Source: Arcanobacterium haemolyticum
Lineage (GTDB): Bacteria > Actinomycetota > Actinomycetes > Actinomycetales > Actinomycetaceae
Assembly: GCA_021532125.1 (NCBI GenBank)
Contig: JADYUX010000001.1
Span: 1-64,000, forward strand
Length of the DNA stretch: 64,000 bases
Reading direction: 5' to 3'
The position numbers were made by a program, and so were the translations under genes. Shown here one piece after another: positions 26,587-36,680 of this stretch. The notes under the pieces were generated by a model, which was not told where the DNA came from, made no database searches, and saw nothing but the letters and a program-made list of their open reading frames with translations. The stretch's first letter is position 1. Each line of letters starts with the position of its first letter.

Positions 26587-27822
26587 TCAGTCCTTTCGAA
26601 GCAACGCACGCGCACGGTAGACCAGCCCGGCCCGCACACGGAACGATTCGCGCACACCCGGTACAGCAAACGCACACGAGAGGGCCACACCTACCGCCAT
26701 GAGGCAGGCCATCACCGACGAGCCACCCTGAGAGATGAACGGCAAGGGCACGCCGAACACTGGGAAAACACCCGTCACCACAAGCATATTTGCCAGGCCC
26801 TGCCCGCAAATCCACAAGGCTACACCAGCGCAAGCAAGGCGAGCGAAGCGCGAAGGGTGGTAGCGACAAATCCGCACAAGAGCCCATCCGAGCACAAGGA
26901 AAAGCACAACGACAACGAGGCAGCCGAAGAAACCAAGTTCCTCCCCGATGACAGCGAAGATGAAATCCGTCTGCGCTTCAGCAAGATTCCCCGGCCATTT
27001 CTCTGCTCCCGTACCGAGGCCAGAACCACCCAGCCCTCCCGATCCAAAGGCCCACAACGCAAAATCCGACTGCGACGGAGACACCCCATCGGGCAGGCTA
27101 AAGAGATTCTGAGCGTACGTCATCACACGGTGGAGACGCGATTCACTCATCGCCACAAGCACCGCTGCACCAACGATTCCAACTCCGCCAGCCACGAGGA
27201 AGTACTTGCCGGGCATCCCGGCGATCCAGAAGATTCCGACACACACGAGGACATACATCATCGCGGTACCCATATCCTTGCCCAGCATGATGTCAGCGAG
27301 GCCGACCAAAGCTCCCGCGCCCGCAGGTAAGAAATACGGCTTAATGCCTGTCTCTCGAGGATGGACTTTGACAAGTTGCGCAGCGAGCCACACAATCACG
27401 GCGAGCTTGAGAAACTCCGACGGCTGCAGCGACACAGGACCAAAACGAACCCAGTTCGTATTGCCTCCCACGCCTCGGCCGAGCGGTGTAATAACGAGCG
27501 CCTGAAGGAACAGACCAGCACCGAAGAAAAACGGGGAAAATGCCTGGAAAACACGCATCGGGACAAAGGCCATCGCGCCGGCCATCGCAACACCCACGAT
27601 GGCGTAAATAAGCTGAAGATTCGCCGTGGCGAAGGCACTACCACCCGTACGACGAGCGATATTGATACCGCTTGGAGCCGTCGCCGAGTAGACCATGACA
27701 ACACCGAGGACGAGCAACACCAGCGAGGCGACGACGATGATGATGACGCTCTGGTACATCACCTGCCGAACCCGATCCTCAGCTACCACATCCCTCGTAG
27801 CCGTCTTACTCGTCGTACTCAC
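26587..27822 (-). CDS. ftsW: septal peptidoglycan polymerase FtsW
   Basis: SEDS-family glycosyltransferase polymerising septal glycan together with FtsI. The 411-residue protein has about ten membrane helices. Family landmarks are the PSEFLKLAVIVWLA segment, WPGNLAEAQTDFIFAVIGEELG, and GVPLPFISQGGSSV near the C-terminus. The GTG start overlaps the murD stop (GTGA). Confidence 0.96.
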   Translation of the reverse strand: MSTTSKTATRDVVAEDRVRQVMYQSVIIIVVASLVLLVLGVVMVYSATAPSGINIARRTGGSAFATANLQLIYAIVGVAMAGAMAFVPMRVFQAFSPFFFGAGLFLQALVITPLGRGVGGNTNWVRFGPVSLQPSEFLKLAVIVWLAAQLVKVHPRETGIKPYFLPAGAGALVGLADIMLGKDMGTAMMYVLVCVGIFWIAGMPGKYFLVAGGVGIVGAAVLVAMSESRLHRVMTYAQNLFSLPDGVSPSQSDFALWAFGSGGLGGSGLGTGAEKWPGNLAEAQTDFIFAVIGEELGFFGCLVVVVLFLVLGWALVRICRYHPSRFARLACAGVALWICGQGLANMLVVTGVFPVFGVPLPFISQGGSSVMACLMAVGVALSCAFAVPGVRESFRVRAGLVYRARALLRKD

Positions 27823-29297
27823 GAAGCATCCATTTCGTGAACAGCGTGTGCAAATGCCTGACCGCGAGCAGCGTAGGAAGCGAACTGATCAAAAGACGCA
27901 CTCGCCGGAGCAAGAAGAACGGTGTCTCCGGGCCGTGCTAGCGCAAGACCTTCCCTCACCGCCTCATCCATCGGGTTCGCAGATTCCGGCGCGACCCATG
28001 AAATCGGAAGACCCTCCACCTGAGCGAGAGCCTCACGCCACGGCTCCTGATCTCTCCCGATAACAACAACTCCGCGCAACTTGCGGGCAACCGCTCCCAC
28101 AAGGTCGACGAAACGGGCACCCTTGGCAAGCCCACCTGCGATCCACACGACGCTACCGTCGTCTTGAGCCATAAGTGAGGCCCTGGCAGCGTGGGCATTC
28201 GTCGCCTTGGAATCATCGACGAAACGGACGTCGCGAACCTTGCCCACAAGCTCAATTCTGTGATGGCCCGGCTCGAATTCGGCAAAAGCACTGCGAATAG
28301 TTCCCGGCTCCACCCCAAGAGAACGCACAAGCGACGCAGCAGCGAGCGCATCTTTGACAATGTGAAGTGGGAGATCCGAACCGGCAGGCGCCAGATGCGC
28401 AATATCTTCGATCTCAAAAAGTTCAGTGCCGTGCGTGTGGCGATTCGATTCGAATGCGCGATCGACAACCACGTTCTCGACGAGCCCAACATTGCCCACA
28501 CTCGGGACGCCGACCGTTACACCAATTGCACGCGCTCCCTCGACGACATCGGCATTGTCGACCATCTTCTGCACGGTCTCGTCGCCTACGGGGTACAAGC
28601 ACGCGCGCTGCGTGTTCTCATAAATACGAGCTTTCGCGCGCCAATATGCCTCGCGGCTGCCATGCCATTCCAAGTGATCATCAGCAAAATTCAAGCAGAT
28701 CGATGCCAGAGGAGACATCGAGTGCGTGCTACGAAGCTGGAACGACGACAGCTCAAGGACGAACGCTCGCGGCGCATCGTCGTCGGTACGTGTCGTCTCC
28801 TCGATCGCCGGATTACCGATATTTCCAATCGCAATACCGCCGAGCCCTGCCTTGCGCAAGATCGCAGCCGTCATCGAAACTGTCGTCGTTTTTCCGTTTG
28901 TTCCGGTCACGCACAGCCACGGCGCGCTCCATCCGTTCTCGTCCTGGGCCCGAAGCCGCCACGCCAGTTCAATCTCGCTCCACACGGGCACACCGGCTTC
29001 TTCGGCGCCGCGATACAACGGGCCGATCTCCGCAATAGCCGGCGCAGGGACGATAATATCGGGCCGCCAGGCAAGAACCTTCCGGGCGAGATCCGCCGGA
29101 TCAAGGGAACTGCCCGCACTATCCAAATTCAGCGACGCTACAGGAGCCAGCGCGCTCATATCGGCATCCCACGCGGAAAGCACCGCACTCGTCAATCGTG
29201 AGAGAACCGTGAGAGTTGCGCGCCCCGACTTACCCAGGCCAACGACGGCAATACGCTTGCCAGCTAGCTCTTGTGCGCCCGGATTCGTCAATGTCAT
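27819..29297 (-). CDS. murD: UDP-MurNAc-L-Ala--D-glutamate ligase
   Basis: Second Mur ligase step, adding D-Glu. The 492-residue protein has RIAVVGLGKSGRA at its N-terminus, ATP loop VTGTNGKTTTVSM, LNFADDHLEWHGS and VDDSKATNAHAARASL. I take the ATG at 29297, which overlaps the mraY stop as ATGA, in preference to the frame's first codon at 29312, which lies inside mraY. Confidence 0.96.
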   Translation of the reverse strand: MTLTNPGAQELAGKRIAVVGLGKSGRATLTVLSRLTSAVLSAWDADMSALAPVASLNLDSAGSSLDPADLARKVLAWRPDIIVPAPAIAEIGPLYRGAEEAGVPVWSEIELAWRLRAQDENGWSAPWLCVTGTNGKTTTVSMTAAILRKAGLGGIAIGNIGNPAIEETTRTDDDAPRAFVLELSSFQLRSTHSMSPLASICLNFADDHLEWHGSREAYWRAKARIYENTQRACLYPVGDETVQKMVDNADVVEGARAIGVTVGVPSVGNVGLVENVVVDRAFESNRHTHGTELFEIEDIAHLAPAGSDLPLHIVKDALAAASLVRSLGVEPGTIRSAFAEFEPGHHRIELVGKVRDVRFVDDSKATNAHAARASLMAQDDGSVVWIAGGLAKGARFVDLVGAVARKLRGVVVIGRDQEPWREALAQVEGLPISWVAPESANPMDEAVREGLALARPGDTVLLAPASASFDQFASYAARGQAFAHAVHEMDAS

Positions 29298-30379
29298 TGC
29301 TTTGCCAACCATTCTGCGTAGAACAAGCCGAGGGCAACGACAACAAACACCAGCTCAATGATCCAGAAGCGCACAACAACCGTCACTTCTTTCCATCCCT
29401 TAAGCTCAAAATGGTGATGGAGCGGTGCCATCTTAAACACTCGGCGTCTCGTCATCTTAAAGAATCCAACCTGGATAACATCCGAGAAGACCTCAAGGAG
29501 GAACAACCCTCCAATGAGGACGGCAAGGAATTCCGTGTGAGTGAGAATTGAGAGCCCTGCGAATGCACCGCCCAGTGCAAGGGAACCCGTATCCCCCATG
29601 AAGATCTGAGCCGGGGACGTATTCCACCACAAAAAACCGAAACAGGCGCCGACGATCGCCACACACACCATGGCAAGGTCGCGCGGGTCGCGGACGTCAT
29701 AGCAGCCCGGTGCGGGGTTAAATACGCCCTCACAGACCTGCCCCATCTGCCACACGGTAATGATGGTGTAGCTACCGAAAGCGACCATCGAGGCACCCGT
29801 AGCCAAACCGTCGAGTCCGTCCGTCAAATTCACGGCATTCGACCAGGCTGTGATGAGGAAATTCGCCCAGATCACAAAGAGGACAAGTCCGATCGCAACG
29901 CCCGCGAAAGCCAAATCAATATTGATATCGCGGACAATCGAAATGCGAGTCGAAGCCGGCGTGCGATTCGCCTCGTTGCGGAATTGGAGCGCCAACACAG
30001 CGAAGCTAATGCCTACGACTGCCTGGCCAGCAATCTTTGCCCACGGGGTGAGCCCCAAGGATTGCTTGTGCCGGATCTTGGCGAAATCGTCGAGGAAGCC
30101 AATAACCCCCAGGCCAGTCATGAGGAAAAGAAGAAGGAGACCAGACGCATTCGGGCCGCGCCCCGTCAAGAGGTTTCCGAGGAAGTAGCCCATGAGCGTC
30201 GCAAGAATGATGATGACGCCACCCATCGTCGGCGTGCCGCGCTTCGTGAGATGGGCCGTTGGGCCGTCTTGCCGGATGAACTGGCCATACTGATGCTTGA
30301 CCAGCACTTTGATAAGGAGCGGTGTCCCGAAAAGAGCCACAGCCAGCGAGATTGCCCCAGAAATGAGGATCGATAACAC
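29294..30379 (-). CDS. mraY: phospho-MurNAc-pentapeptide translocase
   Basis: Transfers phospho-MurNAc-pentapeptide to undecaprenyl phosphate, forming lipid I. The 361-residue protein has about ten membrane helices with the catalytic motifs GFLDDFAKIRHKQSLGL, NLTDGLDGLATG and MAPLHHHFELKGWKE. A GTG start directly follows the murF stop. Confidence 0.97.
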   Translation of the reverse strand: MLSILISGAISLAVALFGTPLLIKVLVKHQYGQFIRQDGPTAHLTKRGTPTMGGVIIILATLMGYFLGNLLTGRGPNASGLLLLFLMTGLGVIGFLDDFAKIRHKQSLGLTPWAKIAGQAVVGISFAVLALQFRNEANRTPASTRISIVRDINIDLAFAGVAIGLVLFVIWANFLITAWSNAVNLTDGLDGLATGASMVAFGSYTIITVWQMGQVCEGVFNPAPGCYDVRDPRDLAMVCVAIVGACFGFLWWNTSPAQIFMGDTGSLALGGAFAGLSILTHTEFLAVLIGGLFLLEVFSDVIQVGFFKMTRRRVFKMAPLHHHFELKGWKEVTVVVRFWIIELVFVVVALGLFYAEWLAKQ

Positions 30380-31786
30380 CTACAGTCCCCTTTCGTGGAG
30401 AGCATCCGCAATCTTCCATACACCAGAGCCGTTCGACCCCTTGAGAAGGATAACGTCACCTGAACGCGACACGGTATCGAGAATCGCCAATGCGGATGTC
30501 CAATCCGTCGCATCGTGAGTCTCGATACCCAGCTCGCGGGAGGCAGAACTGAGCGAAGCTGTTCCCTCGCCCACACACAGGAGAATATCCACTCCTGCCT
30601 CCTGCAGTAGTGGAGCAAGAGCGGCATGTTCATGGTCACTCGCCTCACCGAGCTCAAGCATCGTGCCGAGGACTGCCACGCGCCGGCGGCCATGCCCAAG
30701 CACGCCGAGCCCAGAAATTCCCGCACGCATCGAATCTGGATTCGCATTATAGGAATCGTCGATGATTCGCATCCCGGCGTAGTCACTCACCGCCATGCGG
30801 TGAGGGCTCGCCGGAGAAGCATGAGAGAGCGTCCGCGCAATATGAGACAGCGGCAAGCCGAGCTCACGAGCCACGCTCGCAGCAGCCAGAGCATTGCCTA
30901 CATGGTGAGCACCGATGAGCCCAAGGTGGACCGGCTCAGAAGTACCATCCGAATGAAGAAGGAAACTCGCGTGTCCGTCGTCGTCAATCGTGACATCGCT
31001 GGCCCACACGTCAGCACTGCTATCCCCTGCGGCAGAAAAGGTTCGTACGCTCCCCGACGCCAGCCCAGCCATCGCAACAACGCGCTCGTCGTCAGCATTG
31101 AGGACAACACTGCCACCATCGCGCACTCCCGTGACCATCTCAGACTTAGCCTTGGCGACATTCTCAATCCCGCCAAACTCACCAAGATGCGCGCGAGCCA
31201 CAATAAGGACAACCCCGAGATCAGGCGGAGCGATCCGCGTGAGATACGAGATATTTCCAATGTGGTCAGCGCCCATTTCGAGCACGAGGGTGGCCGTACT
31301 TCCATCGGCGCGCAGCACAGTAAGAGGCAAACCTAACTCGTTATTGAACGAGCCCGGAGGCGCGATAATCGGGCCACGCTCAGCAAGAACATCGGCGAGC
31401 AAGTCCTTCGTCGTCGTCTTGCCCACCGAACCCGTCACTGCAACAACCTGAAGATCGGGATTGGCTTGACGTGCACGCACAAGATTGCCCCGAGCAATGT
31501 CACCCAACGCACGAATAACGTCGTCGACAACGACGAGGCGATCCTCGGTGGCTCCACTGGCAATGGCAACGTCAGGATTACTTGTGAGAACGGCACATGC
31601 TCCCGCATCAAGAGCTTTCCCAGCAAGGGACGCCCCATCAACTCGCTCGCCTTGTATCGCCACAAATACGTCGCCTGCACGGAGGGTTCGCGTGTCAGTC
31701 GATACCCCGCCGACAATCTCGGCGCCGTGAGCCGCGACGTGGGCGTTGGCATCGCCAGCCAGTTCGGCAAGCGTCACCGGAATCAT
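30380..31786 (-). CDS. murF: UDP-MurNAc-tripeptide--D-Ala-D-Ala ligase
   Basis: Completes the muramyl pentapeptide. The 468-residue Mur ligase has a MurF-type N-terminal domain (VGGVSTDTRTLRAGDVFVA), ATP loop VTGSVGKTTTKDLLADV, NELGLPLTVLRA and IDDSYNANPDSM. The first four bases overlap murE (ATGA). Confidence 0.97.
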   Translation of the reverse strand: MIPVTLAELAGDANAHVAAHGAEIVGGVSTDTRTLRAGDVFVAIQGERVDGASLAGKALDAGACAVLTSNPDVAIASGATEDRLVVVDDVIRALGDIARGNLVRARQANPDLQVVAVTGSVGKTTTKDLLADVLAERGPIIAPPGSFNNELGLPLTVLRADGSTATLVLEMGADHIGNISYLTRIAPPDLGVVLIVARAHLGEFGGIENVAKAKSEMVTGVRDGGSVVLNADDERVVAMAGLASGSVRTFSAAGDSSADVWASDVTIDDDGHASFLLHSDGTSEPVHLGLIGAHHVGNALAAASVARELGLPLSHIARTLSHASPASPHRMAVSDYAGMRIIDDSYNANPDSMRAGISGLGVLGHGRRRVAVLGTMLELGEASDHEHAALAPLLQEAGVDILLCVGEGTASLSSASRELGIETHDATDWTSALAILDTVSRSGDVILLKGSNGSGVWKIADALHERGL

Positions 31787-33255
31787 GCGTTCATCTCCTT
31801 GTAGTGGCGGAGCGCCTCGCGCGCAGCCACACGATCATCAAGTTCAACGAGCGTGCCACCGATATCCTGGATCGTCTCGTGGCCTCGTCCTGCAATAAGA
31901 ATCGTATCCTCCGGCGCGGACATCATGATGGAGCGACGAATCGCCTCTCCCCGATCTGCGATCTCCACAACAGGCGTGTGGGAGCCACGCGTTCCCGCCA
32001 GAACGGCCTCTCGTATGAGTGCCGGGTCTTCGGCATGGGGATCATCGTCAGTGACAATGACGAGATCCGCGTGATCGACGAGGGCCTTCCCCATAGCTGG
32101 ACGCTTACCTTTATCACGTTCGCCTGCAGCTCCCGACACGACGATGAGCCGCCCAGCCGTCGACGAGCGCAGCGCCTCCATCGCCTTGATGAGGGCATCC
32201 GTGTTGTGCGCGAAATCGACAACGACACGTGGGCTCTCGCTGATCTGCTCCATCCGGCCGGGCACCACAGGGCTGAGCTGGGACGGAAGCTCGCTCGCAG
32301 GAACGCCACCTACACGCGCCATCCCAAGGGCCAGCGCGGCGTTAGCGAGATTAAACGAGCCGGGCAAACCCACGCGGCACGTGATGTTCTCGTCCCCGAC
32401 GAGCGTGATACTCCTGCCGTCTCGCAGTACCTGCCACCCCCGCACACCAGCGGGAAGCTCCGATTCGATCGCCAGCGCCCACACCTCGATCTCGCGGCTG
32501 GCGCGGTCGTAGAGCTTGCGCCCCCACTCGTCGTCAATGAGAATGACGGCCTTACGAGCCTTCCGAGGAGTGAACAGGCTCGCTTTCGCCTCGAAGTACT
32601 CGTCCAGCGTCGAATGATAATCCAGATGATCTTGGGTGAGGTTTGTAAAACCAGCGACGTCGAAGCATACGGGATCTGTGCGCCCCTGAGCGAGAGCATG
32701 GGAGGAAACTTCCATGACGAGCGAATCTCCGCCGTGAGCGACGAGGTCTGCAAACATCCCTTGAAGATCAGCCGGCATAGGCGTCGTGAGCGCCGCGGGG
32801 ACCTTCTTCCCCGCGATCCTCACGTCGACCGTGCCGATGAGGCCAGTAGTCTGCCCGACACCGGCAAGTAGCGACTCGAGCATAAACGCCGTCGTCGTTT
32901 TCCCATTCGTTCCCGTAATCGCGTACGTATGGAGGTGCTGCGCAGGGTTTCCATAGACGTGGGCGGCAATCGCACCAAGTTTGTGGGCGATATGAGGGAC
33001 GACGAGGACCGGGACTCCCAACTCCCCGCCAACAATCGCGAACCCCGCACTATCCGTGACAATCGCCACTGCACCAGCATCTACCGCGGCTCGCGCGAAC
33101 GTCGCTCCGTGCACATGTGCACCGGGAACACCCGCAAAAAGAGCGCCCGGCACAACCGCGCGAGAATTCGACGTAACGGACGTGATGGCCGTATCGTCAG
33201 CCTCCATGTGCAGATCACTGCCCGGGACAAGCCTAGCTAATTCCGTCACCTTCAT
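31783..33255 (-). CDS. murE: UDP-MurNAc-dipeptide ligase, probably L-Lys/Orn type
   Basis: Adds the third, diamino residue of the stem peptide. The 490-residue protein has ITSVTSNSRAVVPGALF, ATP loop ITGTNGKTTTAFM and THE SHALAQGRTD segment. In the substrate pocket meso-DAP enzymes carry DNPR; here the stretch reads TDDDPHAEDP (about 403-412). This is the pattern of enzymes adding L-lysine or ornithine, which suits Actinomycetaceae. Activity cannot be proved from sequence. Confidence 0.94.
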   Translation of the reverse strand: MKVTELARLVPGSDLHMEADDTAITSVTSNSRAVVPGALFAGVPGAHVHGATFARAAVDAGAVAIVTDSAGFAIVGGELGVPVLVVPHIAHKLGAIAAHVYGNPAQHLHTYAITGTNGKTTTAFMLESLLAGVGQTTGLIGTVDVRIAGKKVPAALTTPMPADLQGMFADLVAHGGDSLVMEVSSHALAQGRTDPVCFDVAGFTNLTQDHLDYHSTLDEYFEAKASLFTPRKARKAVILIDDEWGRKLYDRASREIEVWALAIESELPAGVRGWQVLRDGRSITLVGDENITCRVGLPGSFNLANAALALGMARVGGVPASELPSQLSPVVPGRMEQISESPRVVVDFAHNTDALIKAMEALRSSTAGRLIVVSGAAGERDKGKRPAMGKALVDHADLVIVTDDDPHAEDPALIREAVLAGTRGSHTPVVEIADRGEAIRRSIMMSAPEDTILIAGRGHETIQDIGGTLVELDDRVAAREALRHYKEMNA

Positions 33256-33256
33256 G

Positions 33257-35116
33257 TCAGTTCAGCTCCGATGTAAACCACGGGTACTTGTAGAGGGGCA
33301 CAGTCGAAGGCGGGATACCCAACTGACGGACGGCAAAACCCGCCACATCCGCAAAGACCGGCGCAGCAACTTCTCCACCATAGCCAGCACCCGCACCGTT
33401 AAAGACGACTACTGCCACAGCGATCTGAGGATTCTCGGCAGGGATAACTCCAACGAACGTACCCACACGCTTCGTCAGATTGCCATTCTCGTCAGCAACC
33501 TGCGCCGTACCCGTCTTGCCTGCCACGTTGTAGCCCGGAACCCGCGCATACCAACCAGTAGACTGGGGATCAGTCACAGCCTGCATCATATTGAGCATGG
33601 TGCTCGCCGATTCCTCAGAAATCACGCGCTTCGACTCACCGATTGCCGTAGGGGTTTCAGTACCGTCAGCGGCAACAACTGAATCCACGATGTGAGGCGG
33701 GACGGACACTCCCTTGTTTCCGAGCGTCGCACCAATCTGGGCCAACTGAAGCGTCGTCAGCGCCCAGCCCTGACCAAACATCGTCGTGTAGCGTGAACGC
33801 GCATCCCACGTTGTGTAATCACGCAAAATACCAGCAGACTCCGCTGGCAATTCGATTCCCGTCTTCGATCCAATGCCGAAACTCTGCATATAGCCAAAAC
33901 GGGTCTCGTCGGAAATCGTGTCGCCAATCTGGATAAGACCCGTGTTGTACGACTTCGCGAGAATACCCGCAACGGTCATCCCCGCGGTCGAGTGTTCGTC
34001 GTTATCGTGAATAGACTGACCATTCGGCATTGTCATCGAATACGGCACGGTAAACGTCGACAGTGGCGTGACTGTCCCCTGATCGATAGCCGCAGAGAAC
34101 GTCACGAGCTTCCCTGTCGATCCTGGTTCCACCGGAGCCTGGACTGCGCGCGAACCCCAATCCTCAGCATTCGTCGCTGACAGATTTGACGGGTCCGGAG
34201 AATTCGAATCAACAAGAGTCAGCACCCGGCCGGTTCCCACCTCAAGAACGACCGCAGCACCCCACTCGGCATTATTCGCCGCCACCGACTTGTTCACGGC
34301 TTCAAGCAAGGAGTTTTCCAAGTCACGATTGATCGTCAGCTTCACGGACGAACCATCAACAGCGTCAACTTTCGACCGATCGCCATTCGGCAACACCACA
34401 CCGCCAGAAGCAACCTGAACAGAAAGCGAACCATCGACACCTGTCAGAACCGAATCCATCGACTTTTCGATGCCAGCCTGCCCCGTGGTCTTGCCTCCCG
34501 ATTCAGCCGTCTCGCCAACATAACCGACGACGTTCCCGGCAACCGACCCGTTCGGATACACGCGCTTCATGTACTGCTCAGGCTCGATACCCGCAATGCC
34601 AAGCGCATTGATCTGACGCCACAAATCCGGAGAAATATCCTTCTTGATATAGACGAAGGTCTTTTTCTCATCACCGCCAAGAAGCAAACCACCAAGCTCG
34701 GCCTGGTCCATCTCAAGAAGCGGAGCAAGCTCAGCAGCTGCAGCGGCAGCGCCCGTGCCAACGACGTTATGATCCTCGTCGTAACGCACATACGAAGAAA
34801 TCAGCTTCTGATTAACACCCACGTTGTAACGTTCTACCGACGTTGCAAGAACCGCACCTGTCGAATCGACGATGTCGCCACGCTTCGCGTGAATCGTGTA
34901 CGGACGCGTGCGAAACTCACTTGCCGTTTGAGCCAACTCACCCGCACGCACAGCCTGCAAATCCACAAGACGCACGGTAAGCACAAGCGCGCTGACCAAG
35001 AAAACTACAGCTAGAGAACGCAAGCGACGCACATACATCGGCTGCCTTCTGAAAGATGCTCGCCATGCTCGGACACTTTCACGCGCCCGTCGCAGAGCGC
35101 TCCGCATGGATGGCAT
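33257..35116 (-). CDS. ftsI: septal transpeptidase FtsI (class B PBP)
   Basis: Cross-links septal peptidoglycan with FtsW. The 619-residue protein has a basic cytoplasmic tail, one membrane segment (about 31-51), the dimerisation/pedestal domain (RPYTIHAKRGDIVDSTG) and the transpeptidase domain with SxxK in EPGSTGKLV, SxN in KSYNTGL and KTGTAQ. It starts immediately after the ftsL-like stop codon. Confidence 0.96.
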   Translation of the reverse strand: MPSMRSALRRARESVRAWRASFRRQPMYVRRLRSLAVVFLVSALVLTVRLVDLQAVRAGELAQTASEFRTRPYTIHAKRGDIVDSTGAVLATSVERYNVGVNQKLISSYVRYDEDHNVVGTGAAAAAAELAPLLEMDQAELGGLLLGGDEKKTFVYIKKDISPDLWRQINALGIAGIEPEQYMKRVYPNGSVAGNVVGYVGETAESGGKTTGQAGIEKSMDSVLTGVDGSLSVQVASGGVVLPNGDRSKVDAVDGSSVKLTINRDLENSLLEAVNKSVAANNAEWGAAVVLEVGTGRVLTLVDSNSPDPSNLSATNAEDWGSRAVQAPVEPGSTGKLVTFSAAIDQGTVTPLSTFTVPYSMTMPNGQSIHDNDEHSTAGMTVAGILAKSYNTGLIQIGDTISDETRFGYMQSFGIGSKTGIELPAESAGILRDYTTWDARSRYTTMFGQGWALTTLQLAQIGATLGNKGVSVPPHIVDSVVAADGTETPTAIGESKRVISEESASTMLNMMQAVTDPQSTGWYARVPGYNVAGKTGTAQVADENGNLTKRVGTFVGVIPAENPQIAVAVVVFNGAGAGYGGEVAAPVFADVAGFAVRQLGIPPSTVPLYKYPWFTSELN

Positions 35117-35533
35117 TTACTTCCCTGTCTGCTCCTGGATCTGCTTCGGATCAAGAACTACACCCGTCGCTACATCGAGATAGCGAATTTCAGTGGCCTG
35201 AACCAATCCTAATTCCTGGGCACGCTGAGCAAGGCCAGAGGTCGTCGAGTAATTGACCACTTGGTCCTCGAGAGTCTCCTTTTGTGCCAGTGTCGCGTTA
35301 ATCTCTCGATTCACCGACTGGACCTCGTACGCGCTCGCCACCATCTGTGTATTGAGGAAAAACACCACACCGAAAGCCCCGAAAAAGAGCGCAAGGCAGG
35401 CAGCAACTGTACCCTTGATGCCCTTCGACGGAGCAGGTGTTGGTACGAGGGAGAGTTTCGGTAGCCCCTGAATCACCGGGCGTGGACGGGCACCAGCTTG
35501 AGAAGTCGAAGCCACGTTTGGCATCGCGCTCAT
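35117..35533 (-). CDS. ftsL: FtsL-like bitopic cell-division protein
   Basis: A 138-residue protein with a Pro/Ala-rich cytoplasmic N-terminus (1-40), one membrane segment (about 42-62) and an extracytoplasmic coiled coil (AYEVQSVNREINATLAQKE onward) ending in LAQRAQELGLV. Sequence similarity within FtsL is low, so the name rests on topology and on the conserved slot between rsmH and ftsI. Confidence 0.8.
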   Translation of the reverse strand: MSAMPNVASTSQAGARPRPVIQGLPKLSLVPTPAPSKGIKGTVAACLALFFGAFGVVFFLNTQMVASAYEVQSVNREINATLAQKETLEDQVVNYSTTSGLAQRAQELGLVQATEIRYLDVATGVVLDPKQIQEQTGK

Positions 35534-36633
35534 GAGTTACTCCCTTCGTCACGGGTTCGTTCAACGCCACGCAGACGCACCGAAGCGCTGCGTGGGTTAC
35601 GGTCAAGTTCCTCGGGGCTGGCCTTCATCGCCCCGCGCGTAAGCAGACGCAAGTAGGGTTCGTGCCCTGGGAGCTCCATCGGGAGACCTGCTGGTGTCGT
35701 CGACGTAGCACCAGCCGTCATTGCGCGTTTCACGATCTTGTCTTCGAGCGACTGGTACGACTCCACCGCGAGACGTCCACCAACCCGCAACGACGCAATC
35801 GCTGCGGGAACAGCCCGCTCAAGCACAGCGAGTTCATCGTTCACCGCAATACGAAGCGCTTGGAACGTGCGCTTGGCAGGATGGCCTCCCGTGCGGCGTG
35901 TCGCGGCCGGAATAGCGCTGCGCACTAATTCCGCGAGCTGCGCCGTCCGAGTGATCGGCTCGGTCTGGCGAGCCGCGACGATGCGCTGGGCGATACGCAT
36001 CGCGAAACGTTCCTCGCCGTAGCGGGAGAGAATACGAGCGATCTCCTCAGCTGAATCTGTTGCGAGAATGTCCGCTGCCGTTCGCCCACGGCTCGCGTCC
36101 ATCCGCATATCCAGTGGAGCATCGTGTGCATACGAAAAACCGCGTTCAACCTCGTCGAGCTGGAGCGACGACACACCCAGATCCATGAGGATCGCATCGG
36201 CTCGCCCACCGCGCCCGTACTCACGCGCAACCTCGTCGACCGCGTCGTACGTCGCTTTCACGGCATGAAAGCGCTCACCGAACGAGGCCAGGCGTTCACT
36301 TGCGAGCGCGATAGCCTCCTCGTCTCGGTCAATTCCCACCACTCGGATGTTCGGGAAATGCTCAAGGAATCCCAGCGTATGCCCGCCCATTCCGAGCGTG
36401 CAGTCGATGAGAAGCGCCGAATCTTCCGTGAGTGCCGGGGCGAGAAGTTCGATGCAGTCCTCCAACATGACGGGCGTATGGAGGGCGTTGCCCGCTGCCC
36501 GTGCTGAAGCGTTTTCCGCTGGCTGCGTGTGCGCCGGGGACGACGAGGATTGTGACTCACGGGATTGCGAGGCGTGCGAAGTCGAGGGTACACGGGATCG
36601 AGCGTGTGACATGACGTCATCCGTGCGGGACAT
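35530..36633 (-). CDS. rsmH: 16S rRNA m4C1402 methyltransferase
   Basis: SAM-dependent N4 methylation of C1402 in the ribosomal P-site. The 367-residue protein has a Ser-rich N-terminal extension of about 50 residues, then HTPVMLEDCIELLAP, the SAM motif DCTLGMGGHTLGFLE, DLGVSSLQLDEVERGFSY and AVESYQSLEDKIVK. GGGAG precedes the ATG. Overlaps the ftsL-like gene by 4 bases. Confidence 0.95.
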   Translation of the reverse strand: MSRTDDVMSHARSRVPSTSHASQSRESQSSSSPAHTQPAENASARAAGNALHTPVMLEDCIELLAPALTEDSALLIDCTLGMGGHTLGFLEHFPNIRVVGIDRDEEAIALASERLASFGERFHAVKATYDAVDEVAREYGRGGRADAILMDLGVSSLQLDEVERGFSYAHDAPLDMRMDASRGRTAADILATDSAEEIARILSRYGEERFAMRIAQRIVAARQTEPITRTAQLAELVRSAIPAATRRTGGHPAKRTFQALRIAVNDELAVLERAVPAAIASLRVGGRLAVESYQSLEDKIVKRAMTAGATSTTPAGLPMELPGHEPYLRLLTRGAMKASPEELDRNPRSASVRLRGVERTRDEGSNS

Positions 36634-36680
36634 CCGCTCCCTTTCTCCTCGTCGTTTTCCGCTCCCTCCGAAGTGATCCT

